A stretch of 64,000 nt of DNA from Trichopria drosophilae (Eukaryota; Arthropoda; Insecta; Hymenoptera; Diapriidae), in contig CM059587.1 in assembly GCA_030407085.1 (NCBI GenBank), positions 73,273,001 to 73,337,000 of the forward strand, read 5' to 3'. The notes under the pieces are model-generated. The model saw nothing but the letters and a program-made list of their open reading frames with translations. It was not told the origin of the DNA and made no database searches. Both the position numbers and the translations under genes were made by a program. Shown here piece by piece: positions 11,205 to 22,920 of this stretch (the stretch's first letter is position 1; each line of letters starts with the position of its first letter).

Positions 11205-12010
11205 AAATTTGTGCATCATATTGTAGGGCGTTCAATGGAAATATATCGATAGATCACACGAAATCCGATAACAAATGTCACCAGATAAAATGATACCTCA
11301 AGACATCTAATTTGATCTATTGACATTTCTCATTCATTTGATCTTATCTTTTGGAAATAATAATAATACTTTATTCAGGCATTTCTACATTTACTCAGAG
11401 TTAGCTTACAACCCTCGCTACTCTGAAGAAAATAGCATCGCAAAAGTATAAAATACTCGTCCCCGACCTGACATTCTGTAGATTCGACTGTCCTCGGATA
11501 AACTAATCATAAAATAAAAAGCGATGCAATTAACCAAATAACAAAATAAAAGATCATCCCAAGGAAACGCATAATTCTAAACTAAACCTGTAGACTAGGG
11601 TAAACACATTGAATTCAGTATTTTTGTTTCCAGTAGTTTAAGATGATGCACTATTTTATTTTTTGTAGCTCTGAAGAATCAAATAGTTGGTAGTCTAATT
11701 TCAATTGGCAACATATTTATAATTTTACAACCAATAAAATCAAATGCGCTCTGACCAATTGATTTTGTTCTGAATAGAGATTGCCTTAATAACATTTTTT
11801 TGCTACATGGTGTTGCGAAGAATGATAGTAAACAATATTAAATAAAATCAACTTGACTACTGCATCCACGAAAATTGTTTAAAACTATTATCGAGTGATA
11901 AAATGAGATATGTCAACAGAAGATAAATGAGAATTGCTGATAGATTTCATTCAATTGATCGTGTGAATTGAAGATCGCGTGGTACTAAACAGCGGTACAG
12001 TTTAGATCTG
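11205..12010. repeat. Degenerate inverted repeat around the reverse-strand LINE
   Basis: The flanks 11205-11355 and 11880-12010 share, in inverse orientation, motifs such as GATAAAATGA, ATTGACAT and TGATCTAT. This suggests that the LINE at 11356-11880 inserted into an older palindromic element. Similarity is patchy. Confidence 0.4.
11356..11880 (-). pseudogene. LINE 3' fragment, RT C-terminus and 3' UTR, broken
   Basis: Read on the reverse strand, a C-terminal RT segment contains YHSSQHH, then, after a frameshift, RTKSIGQSAFDFIGCKI. It aligns with YHSLNT and RNKTIGQRALDYTGCKC of the LINE at the left edge, so both belong to the same group. A stop follows inside the C-terminal tail. The 3' UTR ends in TGCCTGAATAAAGTATTATT with an (ATT)n tail at 11356-11370, close to the CTGAATAAAG end of the first LINE. 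The 5' end fades near 11850-11880. It is dead: at least one frameshift and one internal stop. Confidence 0.8.
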
Positions 12011-12224
12011 ATCTACACCTAGTCGTGCCTTCTTCGATCAAACTTCTATTGTGGATTTCTACTGCTCGATGAGTAAATTGAAAAAATATTGACAGCAACG
12101 TTTGAAACTTACGTCAGAAGGATCAACCAAACATTGATTCTCCGACAACCATTAAATTGGAAAAATTCTTATACTAGCGACAATGGTGTTTTGTAATAAA
12201 CAATGAAAGAACTGGGCGGAAAAT

Positions 12225-12545
12225 ACAAGATTTCGTCTGTTGTTGAATCGAGCAAGTTGTCGAATGGAACAATTAAGGAAACGGAGACCGTGGAAAATTC
12301 AAAGGCCAACGAGGCGGGTTGATTTACACGTTTCTGTAAAGCACGAGGACCGGGAGAATTTCCGTCGTCGTAATACCACCGTGATTCGTGAGACCTACCC
12401 TGAAGCCCTGCGCAAGCGTGTCCTACACGAATGCGGGATCGTAGGATCGCTATAAGGTAGGTATATTGGCGCCTGCCGTTAAGCCCGCGTTGATCTCGTT
12501 TAGCTCCCTAGAGTCCCTTTATTCCTAGAGCCTTTTCAACATCGC
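12225..12545. promoter_or_regulatory. GC-rich island, candidate regulatory DNA
   Basis: About 300 bp of higher GC than the background, sharing GTTGATTTACACGTT (about 12318-12332) with the island at 7.7 kb. A 71-codon open frame (12240-12455, plus) has no known domain, and the sequence has no clear splice signals around it. Noncoding regulatory DNA is as likely as an exon. Confidence 0.3.
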
Positions 12546-12654
12546 TTTATTAAAAGGTTCAGATAGTAATTAATTTTTTTTAATAATGCACCAACATAAT
12601 TGCGTTTTGAAAGTAGAACATTACAAAATTTTTTGTGCATTTTTTGTCATCCTT

Positions 12655-12775
12655 TCGCCAGCTATTTATGCCAAAAGGTCAGTTCTCTAAAATTGCAAAT
12701 TTTGACATTCAAATGTGAATTCTGATATTCAAATGTTAAATTTTGAGGATTGATGTCAAAATTTGCTATATTATA
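12655..12775 (+). repeat. TTTTGACATTCAAATGT repeat, copy 1
   Basis: Contains GCCAAAAGGTCAGTTCTCTA and TTTTGACATTCAAATGTGAA, followed by variations of GATATTCAAATGTTAAA. It matches 14515-14660 in the same orientation, so it is one dispersed repeat in two copies. No termini defined. Confidence 0.6.
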
Positions 12776-12779
12776 ATAA

Positions 12780-12812
12780 ACTACTTCGACCCAGTCCAAG
12801 GTCTGGACGAAG
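12780..12812. repeat. Short hairpin
   Basis: ACTTCGACCCAG and CTGGACGAAGT pair around a short loop with one bulge. It lies just right of the TTTTGACATTC repeat. Function unknown. Confidence 0.4.
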
Positions 12813-13289
12813 TGTTGGATTTGGTCACCGTGGTAAACAAAATTACCTTATAGTTTTTCATCAAATGTCGACATTTTAGACTCTAAAGATCTAAAAATGC
12901 AATAAAAAATAAATAGTGTTGTAATGCAGGCTTTAGTTTAAAATAATAAAATTAGGGAGGGCTTTTAATCTACAAAGTAATTGCTTACCGATAGTAGGCC
13001 TCCACCTACTACCACGAGCAATTACGGATGGTAAATAGTCCCAACGTTCGGACCTCTTGGGTACCTCTTCAGGGAAAAATTTCTGGGATTGAAAATTCGA
13101 AAGAAATCCACTTTTCAAAAATCCACGTTACAAAAAAAATAAGTTTTTGGTACAAACAAAAAATTCGGTATAAATATTCTGTAAATAATCACGAGAGTGT
13201 TCCTACTGCTCTAACAATCTGCCACGAGCAGCAAATTGCCGCAATTTTGAACTTGCAAAAATTGACGTAAGATTCGTAATCAGTTTGAA
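12813..13289. other. AT-rich DNA, nothing firm
   Basis: Two overlapping opposite-strand open frames (12933-13118 minus, 13028-13270 plus) lack recognisable domains. I do not support either as a gene. Confidence 0.4.
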
Positions 13290-13515
13290 TTTTTTTTAAG
13301 GCGTCCGCCATATTGAATCCACCTTTTCGAATTTTTGAAATCTGACTTCAGATTCTTAATCAGTGACCCTGAAAACCCCTGAATAATAAGTGTCAAGGAA
13401 AATGATTGGAATTTAGAAAATTTGTCCGTCATATTGAATCCGTCATTTTAAATTTTCAAAATCTGACTTCAGATTCATAATCAGCATCCCAAAAAACACC
13501 TATACACCATGTTAC
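13290..13515 (+). repeat. 124-bp repeat family, two tandem units
   Basis: GTCCGCCATATTGAATCC near 13299 and GTCCGTCATATTGAATCC near 13423 start two successive units about 124 bp apart. Each continues with AATCTGACTTCAGATTC, an AATCAG block and a CCC-AAAAC end. No minus-orientation partner was found to the left. Confidence 0.8.
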
Positions 13516-13704
13516 AGTAAAATCTATCCAAATTTCTTTTCCCGCATTTTGGGCACATTTTGTGAAATTCTTGCCGCAGCGAAGAAATATAATAAAGCGC
13601 TTATTAAGGTCAAAGGACTTATTATAAATGATAAATCATTTGTAATTTAGAAATGAATTTTCTTCAGCGTTTCGTCTAGAATGTGCTAGGACTCTTCAGC
13701 AAGG
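13516..13704. other. Spacer between repeat arrays
   Basis: No feature seen. Confidence 0.4.
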
Positions 13705-14385
13705 GCTTCACTGCAAAAACTCTTGCCTTCTAAACGTCTTATTTGAAGACATTAGACACATAAAAAATGTCTTTTAAGAATAAACGTCTTAATATCAGAG
13801 TATTCGTCGCATAGTATCTCAAAATTTGAGACATTACTTGCGTCTATCGATTGTAAACAATACACTTTTGAGCCTTACAATCTGAGATATATAATGAAGA
13901 CGGTAAACGTGTCTATATTTAAGTCGTTTTACCTAATTTAAGACATTTATGTATTGAGACACTTGCAAATCAAAGAAACATTGCTGATTCGAGTATCTTC
14001 GTCAATATTCGGCAACTGCCGGCTCGAAGCGACGCCTTCATAAAAGCTACATAACATATTCTGTTGATGTGCGGTTGTTCTGTTCGTATGATTCCAACGG
14101 TTCATTACTGTGTTCGTAAATCCCATATGGGTGACAAAATTAAGTACTGTTACATAAATGAAATATGCTAAAGAATCAAATTAAAAATGAAAGTAGACAC
14201 ATCAGAAGTGGCTTGTTTATTAACAATTTAAGGTTATTTTTCAACTATCGAGCAGAACATTCAGATTGTAATTGAAGACAGCATTTCAAAACAAGTCATT
14301 TATAACGTCTTTCTACAAGACACCCAAAAACGTCTTAAAAATGAGGACGAAAGTGTCTAAAAATAAGACACCCGTATTTTAAATT
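13705..14385. repeat. GTCTT/AAGAC-rich inverted element
   Basis: About 680 bp whose flanks (13705-13800 and 14280-14385) are dense in AAACGTCTTA, AAGACATTAGACAC and, on the right in inverse orientation, GTGTCTTATTTTTAGACAC. The middle keeps scattered GTCTT/AAGAC motifs. It looks like a non-autonomous element with subterminal repeats. Exact ends and target duplication are not resolved. Confidence 0.5.
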
Positions 14386-14514
14386 TTTATGCATAAATTT
14401 CTTCTTCAGAGGTACGACTGTGATCAGAACGCGAAATTAGAAACAAAATTAGCAAGAAAACATATGAAAAGTAGTAACAAATTAGTTGGGATGACAATAT
14501 GACACTTAATTCAT

Positions 14515-14660
14515 ATTTTTTCAACAACTATTACTGCCAACAAATCAGTTTCCTAAAATAATACGTTTTGACATTCAAACGTCAAATTTTGCAATTTGAT
14601 ATCAAATTTTGACATTTAAATGTGAAATTCCGATATTCAAATCTTACAATTGTCTAAATT
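14515..14660 (+). repeat. TTTTGACATTCAAATGT repeat, copy 2
   Basis: Same order of blocks as 12655-12775: TATTACTGCCAACAAATCAG, GTTTTGACATTCAAACGTC, and a GATATTCAAATCTTAC end. Confidence 0.6.
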
Positions 14661-15022
14661 ATTAAGTGTTATTTCTTGATGTATTCAATCAGTTAAACTA
14701 AAAATACAAAAAAGAAGAAAATAATCAGAAATATTTCTGGGGCGAAACGCGCACGTTGTAAACAATAGCCACTTGTTCTTCCTACCACCGCTAGCGGGAA
14801 ACATAATTCCATATTAATAATTAACCTTAAATTCCTTATATACCGATCTGTATGAAGTTAGAATTTGGGGAGGTGATAGTACAAATACCGGATGTGTACA
14901 AATTTATCTACATTTTTGGGGCTTCGCATAGTAAGCACATATTTCTGATTGTTTTTTTCTTTTTTGTATTTTTAGTTTAACTGACCCAATAGACCAAGAA
15001 ATAACATTTAATAATTTTCATA
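14655..15022. repeat. Inverted-repeat element with ~80-bp arms
   Basis: The left arm (about 14660-14745) contains GTTATTTCTTGATGTATTCA, AGTTAAACTAAAAATACAAA and AATCAGAAATAT. The right arm (about 14940-15020) is its inverse at roughly 90% by eye. The central ~190 bp is unrelated and noncoding. A MITE or foldback type; no clear target duplication. Confidence 0.75.
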
Positions 15023-17340
15023 ATTTTAATCGGTTGGGAAAATTTTATGCGGTTGTTTATTAACAACCAATTATTTGTTTTTATATTTGTCTAAGTTAAT
15101 GTCGAAACTGGATATTTTATGTAACTGACTTTTTCTCCACATATTCTATCATTTATAAAGGTTTTCATCAGATGTTAACCGAAATTTTGACGCCTAACGA
15201 GTTAGCAATTTTGTATCGCTATTTTAAACAATCGATTTAAAACAAATAAAACAATAGTTATTTTTGTGATTTTGATGGATATCAATAAAAATGTAAAAAT
15301 CTGCTTAAAAAAGTTCCTATAGAAATCACAATATAATTTATTTTTATCGGTATTTTCAATCCACAATAAATCTAAAGATGTTTAATATCCCTGAATAGGT
15401 AGACCCAGTCAGAATATATTATTATTAATTAACCTGTCATTTTGAAACATTATTATTAATTTATAATGGAATGTTTTTATTTTTGATGAAAAACAAATGT
15501 TCCGTTCAGAATTAAGGAAGTACCTTGTGGACTTAGGTTAGATTTACTTGCTTTCTGACGCCATTTCGGCTAACAAGCAAGGCTCAGCATGAGTAATATC
15601 ACCGACCTTTATATGAAACGACGCTAACACAAATAACATGCACGCCCTCTATTTTCAGAGTTTGAAGAAGTGAGCACTGGCAATAAGTTGTACTTAATTA
15701 AGTGTGTATTATAAACATTCTATTTTTCGTACATGTAAGGAAAAAGAGACGACTAACGTTATGATATGCCTATTTCTTAATTACTCGTGTTTTAGTTTTC
15801 CCCACAATATAGGATATATACTGATCTTTTGGAATAACATGTCTTTTCAAAATTAAAAAAGAAATTACAATCCTATTTAGTAATTTGGACAGAAATTATC
15901 GTATCTGAAAATAAGACTAGTGTAATTTAATGAACTCTACTAAATAGTAAATAGCCAAATTAAATAGGATAACATTCATAACATTAGTGCAGATTGATAA
16001 TAAAGAATTTAAATAAAAATATATTATATAAATTACACTTACACGTAATCACTTTTATTATATACCTACGGAGAAATTTATTGATTAACCTGGAATTTAA
16101 TATTTTTACGGAAAATAATACTAACTTAAACATCGAAAAGATCATTGCAACAACTTTGATTTACCCGGAAGAAAAATCTAAAACATGCAAAATTCTATTT
16201 CTTATGAATAAAAAACGAACAAGAATATATACGATTTCGTATCTTTAGTTAATTGCTTACCAACTGGAAATTAATAACAAAATAGAATTACTCAACTATC
16301 AGCATGTGGGTGGGATGATTTTTAGCGTTCAAATTACTGCACGCCCATATTTATAAGACTTTTCTTACAAGAATTATGAGCATTTTATAGTTATGTATGA
16401 GTATTATGAGTATTCATTTATCCCGAACACTCAGAGCGATAGAAAAATGTTAAATACAAAAAATTTCCGTTTTTGGATAGAAAATATGAAACACTAAAGT
16501 CATATTTAAAAAATTGAAACCCATTCATTAATTTATCATGCTATTCAATTGAATTATTAACAAATCAAATATATAAATGTTTAAAAAATAAAAAACGTGG
16601 GAATTTTGAGAAATTTCTTCTTACGTATATCCAAGTTTATTGCGGGGGAGTGTATGATACAGTAGTTATTTAACCTTCTTCTGTTCAAAGTTCTAAGTTG
16701 CCTTTTGGACATTTTTAAAAACACTTTCTGTCATGAATGGTTTATAGTTATATTTATAATTGTTACTGTGAATGATAAAACCAAATCGGGGTTCATATTA
16801 GACAAATTTCAACTTTTAATGTGTAAAAGGAATTTTACTACCAAGAAATACATTTTATATTATATGTTATTCATAGTTGTCTTTTGTACATATTCTAAGC
16901 ATTTTCAGTAATCGTATTTTTATGATATTTTATACTTACATCAGTGTTTTCGAAGATGCAGATTATAAATTCTCTATGATTGTCAAATTTCAAAATGACA
17001 TTGATAAAATAGCAGCTGACATCAGTTTTAGATGACGTAAATGAAAAAAATATTGTCGTATTCTAAGCAAAATCATCGACTGAAAGTCTCTTGTAATTTT
17101 CATCCAAACCACAGAGTTTTCGAGAAAAAAATGTCTGAAATAGTTCGACACAAGTTGTAGAAAGTTACACATTTTACCTCTGGAAACAATTCGATTGCAA
17201 AGAAAATCGTAAAAGACACTTTCTTTACAATTTTGCTTGAAATACGATTGCAGTTTTTTCGTTTGTGAAATTAAAAAACTTAGAAACACCATACATTATT
17301 ACGGAGCCGCCATTTAAAATTTCTAAAATTTGAACATTAG
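15023..17340. other. AT-rich DNA, no gene supported
   Basis: 2.3 kb of AT-rich DNA. Open frames at 15994-16248, 16705-16911 (plus) and 16990-17292 (minus, 100 codons) have background composition and no domain I recognise. The last 50 bp (GCCGCCATTTAAAATTTC) resemble a piece of the 124-bp repeat. Confidence 0.5.
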
Positions 17341-18642
17341 CCCATTAACGCTCACACGGACGAATTGTCAGCATTAGTTTGAACATCGATAATTTGTATA
17401 TAAATGCCTTTAGAAAAATATGAGCTCTACTGTTTCTAACGTAAAATTGTATGCTCTTTCAGAATCTTTCAATAGAATTTCGAGAAAATGAACCGCAAAA
17501 AAGTTATACACGTTTTTCTGTTAAAAACATGGTTTTTTACGTTTTGTTTTTCACAAAAACATCACTTTCACCTCGAAATGGCGTTGGGAACATATCTAAG
17601 TTCAAAATATCGCGTCCATGGACCCCCAGGATTAAAATGTACCATATATGAATTCATAATTCAAGATGGCAGTTTTCAAAATGGCTCCTAGAAGCTCAAA
17701 ATTCTTTATAAAACTTAACCATTTTTTCTTAAAAACTATGGACTTTAGAGAAAATTTTCTAAGAACAACAATGCTTTGGAATGAGTCAAAGAATACTCTC
17801 AACTTTTATCAGCATGCAATAATGCACTACTTGATTTTTCAAAAATTTGAAAAATCGAAATTTTGAAAAAAGTTATTTTAAAAATTTGAGTAGGTTCTTT
17901 AAATAGTTGTAAAATATTTGTATTCTAAGAAAATTTTCTCTAATGCCTATAGTTTCCAAGAAAATAGATTATTGGTCTTGAAATATAGAAAAGTTTAATA
18001 ATTTATTTTCATGAAAACTATAGACTTTACAGAAAATTTCCGTAGAACAAAAATATCTTAGAATTATTTAAAGAATACTCAAATTTTTTTCAGATATTTT
18101 AAATGATTTTTTTCAAAATCTCGATTTTTCGAATTTTTGAAAAATCAAGCAGTGTATTATTGCATGCTGATAAAATTTGAGAGAATTCTTGGACTTATTC
18201 CAAAGCATTGTTGTTCTTAGAAAATTTTCTCTAAAGTGTATAGTTTTTAAGAAAAAAAATGGTTAAGTTTTAAAAAGAATTTTGAGCTTCTAGGCGCCAT
18301 TTCGAAAACTTCCATGTTAAATTATGAATTCTGTTATGGTACATTTTAATCCTGGAAGTCCATGGACGCGATATATTCAACTTAGATATGTTTCCCAACA
18401 CAATTTCGAGGTGAAAGTGATGTTATACTGAAAAACAAAATGTAAAAAACAATGTTTTTTAACAGAAAAACGTGCATAGCTTTTTTACGGTTCATTTTAT
18501 CGAGATTTTATTGAAAGATTCCGAAAGGGCATACAATTTTACGTTGGAAACAGTGGAGCTCAAATGTTTCTAAAGGCATTTATATACAAATTATCGATGT
18601 TCAAACTGATATTGAAAATCCGTCCGTCTGAGCGTTAATGGG
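17341..18642. mobile_element. Large palindromic DNA element, piggyBac-like ends, complete copy
   Basis: 1302 bp, nearly all palindrome. Ends are CCCATTAACGCTCACACGG and the inverse, flanked by TTAG on both sides (17337-17340 and 18643-18646). TTAG is close to the TTAA duplicated by piggyBac-type transposases. Arms share AACATCGATAATTTGTATAT, ATCACTTTCACCTCGAAAT and the GCATGCAATAATGCACTAC block. Copy 1 is at 1627-2640 and a distant relative at 54080-54614. Overlapping frames (17451-17866) are shadows. Confidence 0.85.
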
Positions 18643-18646
18643 TTAG

Positions 18647-21280
18647 TAAAAGAGTGTCATAACTATAGCCCAGAAAAACCGTATTGTTTTAAAAATGTAT
18701 AGTTTTCTGAGCATAGTGATTTTATTACCTATTTTAATACTGCGGCAAGTCTGTAACATCTTTTTTTTAATAGTTTCAACTAATAATTTATATGACAGAG
18801 TAAAGTGTTTAAATTTTTACTTAAATGCAATTTGATAGTATCCAATAAAAACTTGAATCAAAGACCATACATATTTCAGAGTTTACTTGACAATCCAGAA
18901 GACACTTGCAACTTTCAATCCAGGTTATGCTTCATTATTTTGTAAACTTAAATAAACTAATGTAAAATATTAAATAAACTAAAATTGATATTCGGATCTT
19001 CTATTTCGAATCCCAGAATGAGATCCCAGAATGATTAGAGGTAGCCAGTGATTTTATAGTAAAATAACGCATATTTTGTCATTGAAAAGGCAATACAAAT
19101 ACAGTAAATTATAAAAGGTAATAACTACTCTTTTTTAGTTGCCCTTTTTTCTTTATTCAGAATTAAAATAGAAACAAATAACATATCGAAGATGGTGCCT
19201 ACAAGTAAGCAATTTTTCCCACAAACATTAACTATAGGCTGAAAATCGAAAACATGAGAGATGAAAAAGTGACTACTACAAATTCTAACCTCAAATTTTT
19301 CATATACCAGCTGTTTTTCCTGAAATCTGTCTATTTTTGAACAAATGAATATTGATTAATTATTATAATTAGAGTATAAATAAATATAATAAACAATTTA
19401 ATAAATTATAAAAAATTACAAAAAAAATGAATATTGGGAATAATCTACCATTTATGTGAATCGGCATTTTTTTGCAACAAATAATTATACATGTTTTCAA
19501 AAAAATCGACGGCTGATTCTTACTACGGAATTGGGAAAGTCGGAAACTCGATCTTCGCTGATTTCAATTTATTTCACAAAATTTAGATTAAAATTTGCAA
19601 AAATTATAATCAAGAAAGTTTTAGATTTCCGGAACAAAACTTGTCAACTAACGGACTGCATTAATGTAAACGGAAATGTGAATTTCCTATAAAAATGGTC
19701 AAGTCAACGATAAATTCCTTCATTATCATTTTCTACTAACATTTTCTCTAAATATTACTAAATATAGACTAAATATTGAATGTATTACTAACAATTTAAT
19801 AAAAAACATGACATTTCTCCAGTGATTTTTAGAAATTTTATTATTTATTTTTATATATTTTTAGAAATTTACTTGTGGAAGAACTCAAATTTGACTCCGA
19901 CGAATAATTCTGACTTTTCATTATTTTAATGACATATTGGTCTTTAGAATAGCCATACTCAAAAGAATATACATAGTATTAAAAATAACCTTTTTATTAT
20001 TAGACATTATCTTGTAAAATAGTACATACTTTTAAACTAAAATATATTATTATCCGTTAAGAAAAAACTTTGTTATTGTGAATTAGAAAAGGGAATATTT
20101 GACATTATTCTGAAAATAAAACAAAATATAAAAATAAACTAATCATTAACAAAAATAATTTTTTTTTGTAATATTACAGAAGTATAATCAATAAAACGAT
20201 AAATGACAGAATTTAAATTTTAGCACATAAATTGAACGCGAATAAATCGTTCTTAAACACACATCAATCGATCATTCTTTAGCTGTCAGTGATCTTTTTA
20301 TGTTAGAGGAAATGCGAATCAATTTCTATTAGTATCTACCAACAGTTTAACAATCGGTAATGGATGTCTCTTAACATTTTCATATTTCTTCCATAAAGAA
20401 AAGACGTAGGATATCCCTCTGCGATGTCCAGCTGTGTAATGGCTATACGGCACATACGTGGGACGTCACGAGATTGATCCAGATATTTTCCTATTTTTCA
20501 AATCTCATTTTCAACAGATTTGCTGTTTGCACTGCCATTTAGCACATTAACTATATTTAATTTGTTTGTATTTCGTTTACATTATTCATACATTATTTTT
20601 TTTTCTAATGTTCTTATTTATCTTTTACGTTTATTGAAAAGATGTTAAGTATTTCTGTAAAAATGTTTAATTCATGTACTATCACGTCAAAATTCTATTC
20701 ATGTGTATCAAGATTTGTTTTACTTTAGCCAAAGTATTGAATTTCTTCCGATCAACCGCGCACGTGACGTGCCTGGCAAACTTTCCGCATTAATTTTTAT
20801 TTTTGAAATGATGCATTAAGAATAAAAAAAGTTAGTAAATATCAATCCTTAGTCACATCGATTAAAATACAAATAATTTACGTTACTTGTCGGGTTATAA
20901 AAATGTATAATTAAAAATACTTATTTTACAGTTTTAATATGCCCAAAATTAAAATAATAATGTCGAAAATGTGCGTTTATATGATTTAAAATATAATAGT
21001 TTATGACAATAAACTTCAGCTTTCAACAGTTTTTAGAATGTATCGTTTATTTCCATTCTTTGTATTATATTATCTATGGTATGTAGGGCAATAATGTAAC
21101 ATTAATAAATCATTAATGATTATAATTGAACTAAAATTAAACGCAATAAAATATGATATTATAATAAATTAATACTCATATATACTATAGCGTAATTAAT
21201 TTATGAAAATTGTTTTCGCACGTAATTTTAATATATTCCGATTCTCAAAAGCAAAATTTAATTTCATACCTACTTTTGCA
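18647..21280. other. AT-rich DNA, no gene supported
   Basis: 2.6 kb, strongly AT-rich. The frame at 19456-19692 has no recognisable domain. Near 20430-20470 there is a slightly GC-richer patch with GGCACATACGTGGGA, a 15-mer that recurs near 23092. Near 20755-20785 CGCACGTGACGTG contains a CACGTG box. Neither is enough to call a promoter. Confidence 0.45.
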
Positions 21281-21283
21281 ATG

Positions 21284-22536
21284 AAAATGTAATGAAACTT
21301 AATACAAATTTTATCGAAATATCTTCCTGGCTTCCAACCAATACTGGTGTACCTCAGGGCTCAGTACTTGGCCTGTTACTCTTTTCTATATTTATTAACG
21401 ATTTTCCTAAAGTCTTTTGTAATTCTTCCCATGTCATTTTTGCAGATGATACTCAAATCTTTCTGACTTGTAAACCACAGCAATTGGATATGAGTATCCA
21501 ATTGGTTAATTATGATGTTCATCGTTTTGCAAACTGGGCTGACACCAATAAATTGCAAATTAATGCATTGAAAACCAAAGCAATAATATTTGGTTCTTCG
21601 TACAATATTTGGTCTATCAATCTAACAACTATTTCTCAGATTTGCATTAAAAGCCAGTATATACAGTGGTCCACTCATGTAAAGAGTCTAGGAGTACATC
21701 TTGACCAGACGTTATCTTGGAATGAACATATCTCTCAAATGTCCTGTAAAATTTTTGGTACTTTGAGACAACTTAGTATAAGCCAAAATTGTTTATCTAA
21801 GCAACTGCGTATTAAACTTTCCAGCACTCTTGTAATACCCTATTTCGATTACTGTGCGGCGGTATACAACTCCCTTCGTGGTGTATTAAACTTGAAAGTG
21901 GAACGTTTGCTTAATGCAGTTGTTAGATTTATTTTTAAGGTGCGCAAATTTGAACATATTTCTAACCATCGTAAGGAGTTACGTTGGTTAACTGCAAGTA
22001 ACCGCAGAAAATATATAATTTGTTCACTAGTTTTTCAAATATTCAGCACTCGCCAACCTAATTATTTGTATGATAAATTTATTTGGCGTAGAGATGTAAC
22101 ACAAAGAGCGCTTCGAATTGGAAATGATACACTGCGACTCCCGAGTTATCGTACGAACTACTATGCGAATTCTTTTGTTGTCACTGCGTCTGCGTTTTGG
22201 AATTCTCTTTCCGATCCGTTAAAAAAATCTAATACCTTAATTTCATTTAAAAATAAATTATATCTTTTTCTCCTAGAATCCGAAAGGGTTACTATATTGT
22301 AAGTAGAAACTAAAGTGTTTAAATTAGACATGCTATTTAGTTTATATATACATTTATTTCTATGCATACTCCGATTAGTAATTAATATATCTTTGTATTT
22401 TTCTTATGTTTTTCACTAGCGTAATGTTAGTTTTATTTGTATAACGTATATTTGTAACTATCCTTGTATGGTTGACTTAAGAGGTTAATATGCCTCGTGT
22501 CAAAATAAAGAATTACAATTACAATTACAATTAGAT
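21284..22536 (+). mobile_element. LINE, 5'-truncated, with (AATTAC)n tail
   Basis: A 5'-truncated non-LTR retrotransposon of about 1.25 kb. It starts inside the RT palm domain, contains an unbroken frame (21292-22302), a ~200-bp 3' UTR with AAAATAAAG at 22502-22510, and ends in an (AATTAC)n tail at 22511-22532. ATGTAA lies on both flanks (near 21286 and 22535) and may be a short target duplication. Truncation by incomplete reverse transcription is the usual fate of LINE copies. Confidence 0.88.
21292..22302 (+). CDS. Reverse transcriptase C-terminal part of a LINE (open frame, 336 aa)
   Basis: Encodes the back half of a non-LTR reverse transcriptase that copies the element's RNA at a nicked chromosomal target. 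Visible motifs: GVPQGSVLG (residues 19-27, motif B), FADDT (50-54, catalytic motif C), NWADTNKLQINALKT (about 81-95), KSLGVHLDQTLSWNEHI (131-147), then a thumb/C-terminal part with IPYFDYCAAVYNSL and a late AFWNSL. The endonuclease, the N-terminal RT motifs and the first catalytic Asp (motif A) are missing because the copy is 5'-truncated. The ATG is therefore probably fortuitous and the product inactive. The frame has no stop or shift over 1 kb, unlike the two other LINE copies, so it is the youngest. Jockey/CR1-like; clade not resolved. Confidence 0.85.
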   Translation: MKLNTNFIEISSWLPTNTGVPQGSVLGLLLFSIFINDFPKVFCNSSHVIFADDTQIFLTCKPQQLDMSIQLVNYDVHRFANWADTNKLQINALKTKAIIFGSSYNIWSINLTTISQICIKSQYIQWSTHVKSLGVHLDQTLSWNEHISQMSCKIFGTLRQLSISQNCLSKQLRIKLSSTLVIPYFDYCAAVYNSLRGVLNLKVERLLNAVVRFIFKVRKFEHISNHRKELRWLTASNRRKYIICSLVFQIFSTRQPNYLYDKFIWRRDVTQRALRIGNDTLRLPSYRTNYYANSFVVTASAFWNSLSDPLKKSNTLISFKNKLYLFLLESERVTIL

Positions 22537-22544
22537 GTAAAAAC

Positions 22545-22920
22545 GATACGTTTTCAATAGCTGTCAAGATGAAAATCTGTTCTCTTTTCATAAAGAAGTA
22601 TAGATTAATTATACAAATTAAAAAAATTGATGACGACAAATATTTAAAGAACCCTTGGGGTATTTTCCATGGTTCCTTTTCCCCTCTTTTCTATTATCAT
22701 CGAGTTTGGAATTCTATCCCAAATAACTTCCAGCATTTGATTCTCAATAACTTTTAAAACTACATATGGCGTATATATTTTATTTTGAATTACATTTATT
22801 ATTATTATATTTTATTTCTATGTTGTCTTATATTCCATTTTTATACTTTATATTTTATTTAATTTCGAAATTATTAATGATGACTTTTGTCATCCTGGTA
22901 TTCTTTTTATAAAATTATTT
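22545..22920 (+). repeat. Possible second LINE 3' remnant
   Basis: Directly right of the LINE tail, a frame ending at 22757 contains YYHRVWNSIPNNF, which resembles the R-WNSLP motif near the C-terminus of LINE reverse transcriptases. A hairpin GATGACTTTTGTCATC follows at about 22879-22894, a style seen in LINE 3' UTRs. The evidence is one short motif, so this stays tentative. Confidence 0.3.

Noticed and set aside
16990..17292. 100-aa reverse-strand frame
   Set aside because: No domain, background composition, next to a repeat boundary.
17451..17866. Frames with MVFYVLFFTKTSLSP-like starts, mirrored near 2304-2486
   Set aside because: They are the palindromic repeat read in different frames and copies, not a conserved gene.
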